The notes below the pieces were generated by a model. It made no database searches, was not told the DNA's origin, and was given only the letters and a program-made list of their open reading frames with translations. A stretch of 64,000 bases of DNA from Clostridiales bacterium (lineage in GTDB: Bacteria; Bacillota; Clostridia; Christensenellales; Aristaeellaceae): positions 62,001 through 126,000 of the forward strand of contig SVGN01000001.1 of NCBI GenBank assembly GCA_015056315.1, written 5' to 3'. This document shows positions 46,311-54,294 of the stretch, in pieces. Numbering within the stretch: the stretch's first letter is position 1; every line of letters begins with the position of its first letter. A program made the position numbers and the translations under genes.

Positions 46311-47003
46311 TCACTGATGACGCGGGTCGATGTACTCCACAGCCTCGTTGAAGCGGCCGTAGGAGCCAATGTTCTTTTCGTAAGCTTCCTTGGGATCCAT
46401 GCCCTTCTTGATGGCGTCCATCATCTTGCCCAGGTGCACGAACTGGTAGCCGATCACTTCGTGGTCCTTATCCAGGCCCAGCTTGAGCACGTAGCCCTCG
46501 GCCATCTCCAGGTAACGAACGCCCTTCTTCAGGGTGCCGTACATGGTGCCGATCTGGCTGCGCAGACCCTTGCCCAGGTCTTCCAGGCCGGCGCCGATGC
46601 TCAGACCGTCTTCGCTGAAGGCGCTCTGGGTGCGGCCGTACACGATCTGCAGGAACAGCTCGCGCATAGCGGTATTGATAGCGTCGCAGACCAGGTCGGT
46701 GTTCAGGGCTTCCAGGATGGTCTTGCCGGGCAGGATCTCAGCAGCCATAGCGGCGGAGTGAGTCATACCGGAGCAGCCCAGGGTCTCGACCAGAGCTTCC
46801 TGGATGATGCCTTCCTTAACATTCAGGCTCAGCTTGCAGGCACCCTGCTGGGGAGCGCACCAGCCTACACCATGGGTGAAACCGCTGATGTCCTTGATCT
46901 CGCGGCTCTGCACCCACTTGCCCTCTTCGGGGATGGGAGCGGGACCATGGTTGGGGCCCTTCTTCACGCATACCATTTCTTCGACTTCTCTGGAATATTG
47001 CAT
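46311..47003 (-). CDS. NifU/IscU-like iron-sulfur scaffold protein (GGGtGRT partner)
   Basis: The product is about 230 residues with an IscU-like fold, longer than IscU at 124. Candidate ligand cysteines are in GWCAPQQGACKLSLN, ALVETLGCSGMTHSAAMAAE and LNTDLVCDAINTAMR. The ATG at 47003 follows AAGGAGG; the longer frame upstream has no ribosome binding site. It forms an operon with the GGGtGRT gene and is distinct from the canonical iscU at 61262-61636, so it probably serves a dedicated Fe-S or related task in anaerobic metabolism. Confidence 0.78.
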   Translation of the reverse strand: MQYSREVEEMVCVKKGPNHGPAPIPEEGKWVQSREIKDISGFTHGVGWCAPQQGACKLSLNVKEGIIQEALVETLGCSGMTHSAAMAAEILPGKTILEALNTDLVCDAINTAMRELFLQIVYGRTQSAFSEDGLSIGAGLEDLGKGLRSQIGTMYGTLKKGVRYLEMAEGYVLKLGLDKDHEVIGYQFVHLGKMMDAIKKGMDPKEAYEKNIGSYGRFNEAVEYIDPRHQ

Positions 47004-47053
47004 CGTCGTATCCTCCTTGCCAACATAGTTGTGATGCGGGCACATACAATGTA

Positions 47054-47082
47054 AGTATAACACATTTTACTGCAGGTAAAAA
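47054..47082 (-). promoter_or_regulatory. Possible promoter of the NifU-like/GGGtGRT operon
   Basis: On the minus strand a good -10 TATACT (47059-47054) lies 17 bp from a weak -35 TTTTTA (47082-47077). Confidence 0.45.
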
Positions 47083-47189
47083 GCACTTTTCCCAAGGTTG
47101 CAAAAATTTTGTTTCTTTTTTGTCAATGGTTGTCGCAGGTGGTGGAGAATACGGCTACTTTTTCCATGCTGTGGCTGCGTTTGTTTGCA

Positions 47190-47218
47190 TTGAACTATGG
47201 CCAGGCCTGTGGTATACT
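47190..47218 (+). promoter_or_regulatory. Predicted promoter of the Nudix-XRE-MATE gene group
   Basis: TTGAAC (47190-47195), 17-bp spacer, TATACT (47213-47218), 41 bp before the start. Confidence 0.6.
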
Positions 47219-47258
47219 CCAAGATAGATTTTCATCAGGTACAGGGGGGCAGCCTTCT

Positions 47259-47831
47259 ATGCAAAAGCTGAGGGAGCAGATTGAGGCCTATCGACCCAAG
47301 TGCGAGCAGGAAGCCGCAGACCGGCAGCTGATCCTTTCCTTTATGGACAGGAACCCGGATTGCCTCTCCCGCAGCAATTTGGCGGCGCACTTCAGCGCCT
47401 CCGGCTGGATCGTCAACGCCCGGCGCAACAAGGTGCTGCTTTGCTACCATAAGGTCTACGACTCCTGGAGCTGGACGGGTGGCCATGCAGACGGCGAAGC
47501 CGACCTGGAGGCGGTAGCCATCCGGGAAGCCAACGAGGAAACCGGAGTGCATGCGGTCTCTGTGCATCCGGGCGAGATCTTTTCGCTGGAATGTCTCTAT
47601 GTGATGGGGCACGAAAAGCGGGGCGTTTATGTACCCTGCCACCTGCACCTGAATCTGACCTACCTGCTGGAGGCAGACGATGGCGAAACACTTACCATCA
47701 ATCAGGAAGAAAACAGCGGCGTTCGCTGGTTCACCAACGAGGAAGCGCTTGTAAAGCCCACCGAGCCCTGGATGGTGGAGCGGGTATACCGCAAGCTGAT
47801 CGAGAGAACCGCCGAAGAAGCAAAAAAGTGA
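47259..47831 (+). CDS. Nudix hydrolase
   Basis: The product is about 190 residues. The Nudix box GGHADGEADLEAVAIREANE followed by ETG lies at about 78-100 and carries the REANEETG metal-binding core. It hydrolyses a nucleoside diphosphate derivative; the substrate is not evident. Residues 1-50 are helical and Glu/Arg-rich, as in relatives annotated as NUDIX proteins with an N-terminal extension. The ATG at 47259 follows a GGGGGG stretch; the longer frame would start upstream of the predicted promoter. Confidence 0.85.
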   Translation: MQKLREQIEAYRPKCEQEAADRQLILSFMDRNPDCLSRSNLAAHFSASGWIVNARRNKVLLCYHKVYDSWSWTGGHADGEADLEAVAIREANEETGVHAVSVHPGEIFSLECLYVMGHEKRGVYVPCHLHLNLTYLLEADDGETLTINQEENSGVRWFTNEEALVKPTEPWMVERVYRKLIERTAEEAKK

Positions 47832-47853
47832 TCATTTGAAGGAGAACGATAAC

Positions 47854-48582
47854 ATGAGCCGATTGGGAGATCTGCTGCGCACCGAGCGCCTGGCACGAAA
47901 GATGACTTTGAAGCAGGTAGCCAAGCTGGGCGGCGTCAGCGAAGGTTATTTGAAAGATGTAGAAGAGGGCAAAAAGATCATTGCCGATGATCAGGCCCGC
48001 CGCATTCTGAAGAAGATGGGCCTGAAGGAGCAGACCGAAGCCGGTTTCTCTCTGGACGATATCGCCGCCACAGTTGATCTGCAAACCACCGTGACCGCAA
48101 CGCCCAAGGCCGCCCCCAAAAAGGAGCGCCAGCCGGACAGTGAGACTGTCTACAGCTCTGAGAGCGAGAAACAGGTCACCGGCGGCGTGTGGCTGGAGGC
48201 GCTTACCAGCGTTCTCAAGCGTGTGCCTGTGTACAACGCTGTGTTCAAAGAAGTGGGCCATCGCCTGTTGCCGATCATGGATGGGCGCATCGAGGGCGCA
48301 GCCCCCGACAAAGTGTTCTACTTCTCCGCACCCGACGACAGTATGCGCGGCTTCCGCATCCTCCGCGATGATATCTGTCTGGTGGTACCTGCCGCCAGCC
48401 CCATCGATGGTGCCATCATGCTGGTTGAGCAGCGGGGCCACCGCAGCCTGCGCAAGGTAAAGAAGCTGGATGCGGTCACCGTGCTCCTGCAGGATTACGA
48501 CCGTGAATACAGCGCAGAACCCTGCGCCATCCCCGACGTTACCTTCCTGGGCCGTGTGGTGCGTGTGGAGTTTGATGTATAG
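47854..48582 (+). CDS. XRE-type regulator with S24/LexA-like C-terminal domain
   Basis: The product is about 242 residues. An N-terminal helix-turn-helix (about 5-55, LGDLLRTERLARKMTLKQVA) is followed by a charged linker. The C-terminal domain (about 145-240) resembles the LexA/CI peptidase: candidate nucleophile Ser in APDDSMRGFRI and candidate Lys in SLRKVKKLD. Linker self-cleavage is not proven, because no clear Ala-Gly site is evident. GAAGGAG precedes the start. It lies between a Nudix and a MATE gene without other prophage genes, so it is probably a chromosomal regulator. Confidence 0.7.
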   Translation: MSRLGDLLRTERLARKMTLKQVAKLGGVSEGYLKDVEEGKKIIADDQARRILKKMGLKEQTEAGFSLDDIAATVDLQTTVTATPKAAPKKERQPDSETVYSSESEKQVTGGVWLEALTSVLKRVPVYNAVFKEVGHRLLPIMDGRIEGAAPDKVFYFSAPDDSMRGFRILRDDICLVVPAASPIDGAIMLVEQRGHRSLRKVKKLDAVTVLLQDYDREYSAEPCAIPDVTFLGRVVRVEFDV

Positions 48583-48600
48583 CACCAAAGGTACATGAAT

Positions 48601-49971
48601 ATGAAACGAACTGCCTATGTGCGCGATATGACGAAGGGCTCGCCCCTTCGTCTCATTATTGGCTTTGCCGTGCCGCTGATGATGGGCAATCTGTTCCAGC
48701 AGCTGTACAATCTTGTGGATACCATGGTGGTGGGTTACCGCCTGGGCGATCAGGCCATTGCGGCGATCGGCGCTACGGTATCCCTCTATTCGCTGCTCAT
48801 CAATCTGGCTATCGACCTGAACAACGGCTATGCCATTGTGGTCACCCAGCGCTTTGGCGCTCACCATATCGGCGATATGCGAAGATCCATTGCCGGTATG
48901 ATGGTGCTCAATACGGCTGCAGCGCTACTGCTGACGTGCTTTACACTTGTTTCTTTGCCACGGCTTCTCCGCTTCATGAACACCCCGCAGGAGATCTTTG
49001 ACCTGTCATACGCTTATATTGCGGTGGTCTGCGGGGGCATTCCTGTTACCATTGCCTACAATATGTTTGCTGCGATCCTCCGTTCGGTGGGCAACAGCCG
49101 TATGCCGCTGGTGTTCCTGGTGGTCTCCAGCCTGCTGAATGTGGCGCTGGATGTACTGTTCGTGTGGGGGCTGGATCTGGGCATCAGCGGTGCGGCTTGG
49201 GCTACGGTGCTGGCTCAGGCGGTCTCTTCGTTGTTCAGCGGCTGGTATGTATTGCGCCATTACCGTGAATATCTGCCTCGGAAAGCCGATTTCCGCATTC
49301 CCGGCAAGCTGCTCTTTACGCTGTTCTCCACCGGCTTTGCCATGGCGCTCACCTCCTGCGTGGTGGAGCTGGGCACGGTGTTCTTCCAGCGTATTACCAA
49401 CCTGCTTGGCGAAACGCTGATCGCCGCGCATTCCGCCGCCCGCCGCCTGCTCATTATGTTCCTGCAGCCGGTGATGAGCCTGGCAGCAGCCAATATGACC
49501 TATGTGGGGCAGAACTGGGGTGCCGGAAAGCCTGAGCGTATCCGTCCCGCCATCCGCATGGTGATGGTGATGGAGCTTGTTTGGTGCTTTACAGCAACGC
49601 TGCTCATGTTCCTCTTTGGCGAAGGGCTCATCCGCTTTACCACAGGTACCACCAGCATGGCGGTGTTGGAGAATGCGGTGCTCAGCCTGCGCATCCATTT
49701 TGCCCTGTTCCCTGTGCTGGGCGTTCTGTTCTGCCTGCGCAACAGCATGCAGGCCATTGGGCAGAAGGTCATCCCGGTGCTCTCCAGCTGTATTGAGCTG
49801 GCCATGAAGCTCTTTGCCGCCTTCTGGCTGGTGCCCACCCACGGCTTTATTGGCGTTTGTGTTACCGAACCGGCCACCTGGGTGCTGATGACGCTGTTTC
49901 TTGGGGCTATGTATCTTCTCTTCCGGCAGAGATGGTTTGCGCGGGTCGAATGCACGCCGGAAACACTGTAG
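48601..49971 (+). CDS. MATE family efflux transporter
   Basis: This polytopic protein of about 456 residues has about 12 membrane spans in two six-helix bundles. It begins MTKGSPLRLIIGFAVPLMMG then NLFQQLYNLVDTMVVG, the MATE N-terminal signature. The second half opens with LFSTGFAMALTSCVVELGTV. It exports drugs or metabolites in exchange for Na+ or H+; specificity cannot be read. It lies 18 bp after the XRE-S24 gene, which may control it. Confidence 0.9.
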   Translation: MKRTAYVRDMTKGSPLRLIIGFAVPLMMGNLFQQLYNLVDTMVVGYRLGDQAIAAIGATVSLYSLLINLAIDLNNGYAIVVTQRFGAHHIGDMRRSIAGMMVLNTAAALLLTCFTLVSLPRLLRFMNTPQEIFDLSYAYIAVVCGGIPVTIAYNMFAAILRSVGNSRMPLVFLVVSSLLNVALDVLFVWGLDLGISGAAWATVLAQAVSSLFSGWYVLRHYREYLPRKADFRIPGKLLFTLFSTGFAMALTSCVVELGTVFFQRITNLLGETLIAAHSAARRLLIMFLQPVMSLAAANMTYVGQNWGAGKPERIRPAIRMVMVMELVWCFTATLLMFLFGEGLIRFTTGTTSMAVLENAVLSLRIHFALFPVLGVLFCLRNSMQAIGQKVIPVLSSCIELAMKLFAAFWLVPTHGFIGVCVTEPATWVLMTLFLGAMYLLFRQRWFARVECTPETL

Positions 49972-50003
49972 CATCCATATGAAAGCGGGGGAGTAGAAGA
50001 CAG

Positions 50004-50609
50004 ATGAATATTCGTCGCGAACTGGAAAAACAATTGGGCGCAAAGGCTCATATTCACCTGAATGATATCGATATCGAGCCTTCTGAGGTCTCTGCCATCA
50101 TGATCAACGAGGTGGTGCCTGAGGATCGATCCCAGGATTTCTACGGCAGCAGCGGCGCAGCCTATCTTTCTACCACTGTTCCGCTGTTCCGCCAGGCGGG
50201 GCTGCAGGTGGAGGGCATCGATGATATCCTGCGCCTTGGCATCTATATCACCAATGCGGTAAAGACGCCCAAAACGGCCTATGCCATCGAGCGGGAGAGC
50301 ATGGAGGAGAGCCTGCCATATCTGGAGGCGGAGCTTGGTCTGTTCCCGAACCTGAAGGTGATCGTGCTCAGCGGCGATGTGGCCCGAAAAATGTTCAACC
50401 GGATCGCCCGCAAGACCGCCGGGAAGAACCCGATCCCGTCCGGGTCTACCTATAAGATCCGCTCATCTGCCTTTTCTTTCGGAGAGATCCGCGTGCTGCC
50501 CTCCTATATCATTACCGGCGGCAACCTGATGATCGAGAGATCCAAGGTGAAGATGATCGCCGAGGATATCGCCACGATGGCAGCGCAGATCGGCATTGAA
50601 AAGCCGTGA
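50004..50609 (+). CDS. Uracil-DNA glycosylase-superfamily protein
   Basis: 201 residues with the UDG-like layout: SAIMINEVVPEDRSQDFYGS near the N-terminus, LGIYITNAVKTPKTAYAIE, LKVIVLSGDVARKMFNRIAR, and PSGSTYKIR where other UDGs have the HPSP-type loop. It has no cysteine, so it is not a 4Fe-4S family 4 or 5 enzyme. Activity on uracil is plausible but unproven. An AAAGCGGGGGAG ribosome binding site precedes it. It ends close to a bidirectional terminator. Confidence 0.78.
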   Translation: MNIRRELEKQLGAKAHIHLNDIDIEPSEVSAIMINEVVPEDRSQDFYGSSGAAYLSTTVPLFRQAGLQVEGIDDILRLGIYITNAVKTPKTAYAIERESMEESLPYLEAELGLFPNLKVIVLSGDVARKMFNRIARKTAGKNPIPSGSTYKIRSSAFSFGEIRVLPSYIITGGNLMIERSKVKMIAEDIATMAAQIGIEKP

Positions 50610-50646
50610 CCATCCGCAGGGAAACGCCACGAAAAACTGCAAAAAG

Positions 50647-50682
50647 AAACCTCTTTTGTCCCAGCGGACAAAAGAGGTTTTT
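50647..50682. terminator. Bidirectional terminator (UDG-like gene and tRNA-Leu)
   Basis: A 15-bp perfect stem, AAACCTCTTTTGTCC with GGACAAAAGAGGTTT, and a 4-nt loop have T-runs on both strands. It ends the plus-strand gene and the minus-strand tRNA. Confidence 0.9.
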
Positions 50683-50683
50683 C

Positions 50684-50769
50684 TGGTGCCGGAGGTGGGA
50701 CTCGAACCCACACGGTATCGCTACCAACGGATTTTGAGTCCGTCACGTCTGCCATTCCATCACTCCGGC
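50684..50769 (-). tRNA. tRNA-Leu (anticodon CAA)
   Basis: This 86-nt class II tRNA encodes its own CCA. Acceptor GCCGGAG pairs with CTCCGGC, followed by ACCA. The anticodon stem ACGGA/TCCGT encloses the loop CTCAAAA with anticodon CAA, reading TTG codons. A long variable arm (TGGTAGCGATACCG) and T-arm GTGGG-TTCGAGT-CCCAC complete the fold. It has its own promoter and terminator. Confidence 0.95.
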
Positions 50770-50780
50770 GAACAAGAAGT

Positions 50781-50809
50781 ATTATACCACTCATGGGTTG
50801 TCTGTGCAA
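50781..50809 (-). promoter_or_regulatory. Predicted promoter of tRNA-Leu
   Basis: On the minus strand, TTGCAC (50809-50804), 17-bp spacer, TATAAT (50786-50781), 12 bp before the tRNA 5' end. Confidence 0.8.
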
Positions 50810-50879
50810 GTACCAATTTCAAACCGCCGGTTTTGCAGCAGCTTGGAAAAATATAGCAGCAACTATCGTTACATCAGCC

Positions 50880-50908
50880 TTGACATTTTTCTTTCTATGA
50901 ACGATAAT
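50880..50908 (+). promoter_or_regulatory. Predicted promoter of the GGDEF-EAL gene
   Basis: TTGACA (50880-50885), 17-bp spacer, GATAAT (50903-50908). The leader is nearly 100 nt; I see no c-di-GMP riboswitch in it. Confidence 0.65.
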
Positions 50909-51005
50909 ATAGGTAACATTGTTCGTTTGGTTTTTGTACAGATGTCCAATATACGATCGGCTCCCTGCCGGTTACATTATATACGGAAAGGAGAGACTGG
51001 TTTCA

Positions 51006-54000
51006 ATGGCAAAAAAACAGACGGGAGTTCGTCAGACCAGTCTTTTTCGCAAGATAATCCTGCCCTTCGTGGGTCTTGTTTTGATCATTGGCCTATTGCT
51101 GATAGGTCTTTTGGCTGTGTTCGGAACCTTCCAGCAGATCCATCAGGATGAGCTCCACATGCTTTCTGAGGTGGCGCTGCATCAAGCCTCCGGTATTACA
51201 GCGGGCATCGATATGAAGCACCCTGCCGGTACCATGATCGATGATATCCTTACCACCACCGGCCAATGGCTGGAGGAGCAGGGCCTTGCGGAGAACGATC
51301 TGCAAAAGGATTCCACTCACAGCAAGGTGCTGCTGGAGCAGATCTCTCCGGCTGTGCTTGCCAGCCTGAGCCGGAACGAGTTCAGCGGTGCTTTTGTGGT
51401 ACTGGATGCCAATAAGTCCAATTCCGATGGCACGCTCGATTGCTTTGGCATGTATCTCCGCAAGCAGGCTGCCGGGGAAGAGGATGCGACCTACCAGCTT
51501 CTGCGGGGGCCGCTCACGCTGAAGGGGCTGCTTGGGATCGAAGCCTCCGAAAGCTGGCAGGAAGGCTTCCCGCTGGATAACAGCGAAAGGAACAATTTCT
51601 ATCGCCTGCCCGCCACGGCTTACCCCAACCGGGCACAGAAAGAGATCACCCCCGGCGATTGTGGTTATTGGAGCCACGGTTTCCTGCTCAACGAAACAGA
51701 TGCCGAGCCGGTGATCACCTACGCACAGCCCATCGTTACCAAGAGCGGCGTACAGCTGGGCGTAGCAGGCTTTGAACTGAATACTGCCTATCTGCGTACG
51801 CTCCTAACGGTAGATAGTAAGGGCCACGCCAACAATAATGAATTTGTGCTGGCGCTCACCAAAGATGGGGGAGAAAGCTACCTGCCCGTGGCTTCCGGCG
51901 GCAGCTTGCTGGAACAGTTCTTTGGCAACAAGAGCGTGCTTGTGCCTCGCGACAATGTGGAGAACGATGGTACCAAGTTCCTGGTGCTGAGCAGCAACGA
52001 TGGTCAGCGCGAATTCTATGCAGCAGTGCAGCCGCTGGCACTTTACAGCGAAAACAGTCCCTTCCGGGAGCAGCAGTGGGTGCTGCTGGCGATGGAGGAT
52101 ACCCAGATCCTCTTTGAAGCCGAGAACGACTTCCGCTGGGCGGTCGCCCTTGCCATGCTCTTGAGCCTGGTGCTGGGTCTGACCGTTGCCTATTTCGTCA
52201 GTAAGCATATTGCCGGGCCTATCGAGGGCCTGATCGCCCGCATCAGCAAGCAGCAGGGTAATACCGTGCTGGAGTATGAGGCCACCGGCATCACTGAGGT
52301 GGATGAGCTTTCCCATACCATTACAAGGCTGAACCGTGCGGTGGCAGAGGAAGCCTCCAAGATCAGCAAGATCATTACGCTGGCCAATATGCCCATCGGT
52401 GCCTTTGAGCGTAAGAACGAGGAGGAAGAGGTCTATTGCTCCGATGGCTTCTATATGCTGCTCAACTGCCGCGAATACTTCAAAGAGACCAACCGTATGC
52501 CGCTGGAGGTCTTTAACCAGCTGCTTACCGCCCGCATTGGCGATAAACCCGAGGAAGGCGACGATGTATTCCTGCTGCAGGGCTCCCAGCCTGCCCGCTA
52601 TCTGCGCCTGCGCATGCTGCAGGATCAGCAGGGCATCATCGGTACGCTGATGGATGTTACCGAGGAGATCGAAAAGCGTAAGCGCATTGAGCATGAGCGC
52701 GATTACGACCTGCTTACCAATCGCTTTAACCGCCGTGCCTTTGAGCGCAATGCGCAGGATTTGTTTGACCGCCATCCCGAGCGGCTCCAGCCGGTCTCTG
52801 CCATGCTGATGATGGATATGGACAACCTGAAATCCATCAACGATACCTATGGCCACGACAGCGGTGATACCTACATCCGCAGCTTTGCCGATGCCCTGGA
52901 TGTGTTCGCTGATGAAAAGTGCATCATCGGCCGCCGCTCCGGCGATGAATTCTACGTCCTCTTCTACGGCTACCCCACCCGCGAGGCCCTGATGGATGTG
53001 ATCCAAAGCGGTTGGAGCAAGATCAAGCAGAAAAAATGCGAGATCGCCGATGGTTCGGTGGTTTCCATCGGCGTATCCGGCGGCGTTGCCTGGTACCCGG
53101 AGCATTCGGTGCTGTTCCCGCAGCTGCTCCATTATGCCGACTTTGCCATGTACTGCGTCAAAAACGGTGTAAAGGGCTCACTGATGGAGTTCACCAAGGC
53201 GCGCTATGAGGAATCCGGCTACCTGATGAACGGCATCCAGGCGTTGAACAAGCTGCTGGAGCAGCGGTTGGTGCGCTACGCCTTCCAGCCCATCGTGTGT
53301 GCTAAGGATGCCTCCATCCTCGGCTATGAGCTGCTGATGCGCCCCACTGTGCCGGAACTGCCCACCCCCGAATATGTGCTCCGTCTCGCCGGCCAGCAGG
53401 GCAAGCTGCAGCAGGTAGAGGTAATGACCTGGCAAAAGGCTTTGGAGACCTCTGCCGAAATGATCGAGAGCCAGAAGCTTCCGGCCGGCACGAAGCTGTT
53501 TATCAACTCTATTGCCAGCCATTCCTTGGGCCCTGCGGACGAAAAGTGGGTAGAGGAGCATTATGCTCATCTGCTGCCACATGTGGTGCTGGAGATCACC
53601 GAAAGAGAGACCCGCTCCGTACAGGATACCAACGGCAAGGTGGAATACATGCGCCGCTTCAGCGCCCATGTGGCGATCGACGACTTCGGCTCCGGCTACA
53701 ACGGCGAGCATTCCCTGCTCTATATCGATGCGGATTACGTGAAGCTGGATATGGCCTTTGTACGCAATGTGCATCTGGACTCCCGCAAGCGCAACTGGCT
53801 TTCTACGGTTTTGAGCTTTACCCGCAAGAACCACATCAAGGTCATAGCCGAAGGCGTTGAATCGTTGGAGGAGCTGGAGGTGCTCTGCGCACTGGGTGTG
53901 GACTACTACCAGGGCTACTATCTGGCCCGACCGGATTACCAGCCGCCCATTCCCACCGACGAGGTGCTGGAAAGCGTTCGAAACGCCTATGCAAAGAAGC

Positions 54001-54026
54001 TGGCCCAGGATGATTCGCGCCAGTGA
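51006..54026 (+). CDS. Membrane GGDEF-EAL protein (c-di-GMP turnover)
   Basis: The product is about 1006 residues. Membrane spans at about 16-40 and 378-399 flank an extracytoplasmic sensor. HAMP, a PAS-like region, GGDEF and EAL domains follow. The GGDEF signature is RRSGDEFYVLFYG (about 640), an SGDEF variant without an RxxD inhibitory site. The EAL domain keeps ELLMR (ExLxR, about 775), LFINSIAS, EITERE, IDDFGSGYN, VKLD, AEGVES and YYQGYYLARP, so phosphodiesterase activity is likely. Whether the cyclase half is active cannot be told. AAAGGAGAG precedes the ATG at 51006. It lies between the two SipW-type loci. Confidence 0.9.
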   Translation: MAKKQTGVRQTSLFRKIILPFVGLVLIIGLLLIGLLAVFGTFQQIHQDELHMLSEVALHQASGITAGIDMKHPAGTMIDDILTTTGQWLEEQGLAENDLQKDSTHSKVLLEQISPAVLASLSRNEFSGAFVVLDANKSNSDGTLDCFGMYLRKQAAGEEDATYQLLRGPLTLKGLLGIEASESWQEGFPLDNSERNNFYRLPATAYPNRAQKEITPGDCGYWSHGFLLNETDAEPVITYAQPIVTKSGVQLGVAGFELNTAYLRTLLTVDSKGHANNNEFVLALTKDGGESYLPVASGGSLLEQFFGNKSVLVPRDNVENDGTKFLVLSSNDGQREFYAAVQPLALYSENSPFREQQWVLLAMEDTQILFEAENDFRWAVALAMLLSLVLGLTVAYFVSKHIAGPIEGLIARISKQQGNTVLEYEATGITEVDELSHTITRLNRAVAEEASKISKIITLANMPIGAFERKNEEEEVYCSDGFYMLLNCREYFKETNRMPLEVFNQLLTARIGDKPEEGDDVFLLQGSQPARYLRLRMLQDQQGIIGTLMDVTEEIEKRKRIEHERDYDLLTNRFNRRAFERNAQDLFDRHPERLQPVSAMLMMDMDNLKSINDTYGHDSGDTYIRSFADALDVFADEKCIIGRRSGDEFYVLFYGYPTREALMDVIQSGWSKIKQKKCEIADGSVVSIGVSGGVAWYPEHSVLFPQLLHYADFAMYCVKNGVKGSLMEFTKARYEESGYLMNGIQALNKLLEQRLVRYAFQPIVCAKDASILGYELLMRPTVPELPTPEYVLRLAGQQGKLQQVEVMTWQKALETSAEMIESQKLPAGTKLFINSIASHSLGPADEKWVEEHYAHLLPHVVLEITERETRSVQDTNGKVEYMRRFSAHVAIDDFGSGYNGEHSLLYIDADYVKLDMAFVRNVHLDSRKRNWLSTVLSFTRKNHIKVIAEGVESLEELEVLCALGVDYYQGYYLARPDYQPPIPTDEVLESVRNAYAKKLAQDDSRQ

Positions 54027-54043
54027 GCTGTTCGGTATAGCAA

Positions 54044-54092
54044 AGCCGCCGGGCAGGGGAGAGCATATCTCCCTGCTCCGGCGGCTCTTGCT
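54044..54092 (+). terminator. Terminator of the GGDEF-EAL gene
   Basis: AGCCGCCGG pairs with CCGGCGGCT, continued by GCAGGG with CCCTGC, followed by CTTGCTTTTCT. Confidence 0.75.
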
Positions 54093-54188
54093 TTTCTGGC
54101 CCTGTAGGATATGGGTATGGATGAGGCTGCGCAAGCCGGAAAAAGCACAGGAAGCGAGCTTTGCAGCAGCAGAGCACACACGCATAAC

Positions 54189-54236
54189 AAAGCCGCCGGA
54201 TAGGGGAGATGCTGCCCTTTTCCGGCGGCTTTTCCG
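54189..54236 (+). repeat. Second GCCGCCGG hairpin downstream of the GGDEF-EAL gene
   Basis: AAAGCCGCCGGA pairs with TCCGGCGGCTTT, with a TTTT tail. The arms and the GGGGAGA element nearly copy the hairpin 145 bp upstream. The 268-bp gap 54027-54294 holds only this, its sister hairpin and the opposing terminator. Confidence 0.65.
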
Positions 54237-54255
54237 GTCTTTTTTTGCAAAGAAA

Positions 54256-54280
54256 ATACCCCCGGCAGTGCCGGGGGTAT
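54256..54280 (-). terminator. Terminator of the second SipW-type locus
   Basis: On the minus strand, ATACCCCCGGC pairs with GCCGGGGGTAT (3-nt loop), followed by TTTTCTTT. Confidence 0.88.
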
Positions 54281-54294
54281 CGTGAATGATCGGC

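Noticed and set aside
45378-47054. A 558-codon plus-strand frame across the GGGtGRT and NifU-like genes
   Set aside because: It spans two confident minus-strand genes and the gap between them, with no start signal.
50909-51005. Possible c-di-GMP riboswitch before the GGDEF-EAL gene
   Set aside because: No GEMM-type conserved core or paired helices could be found in the leader.
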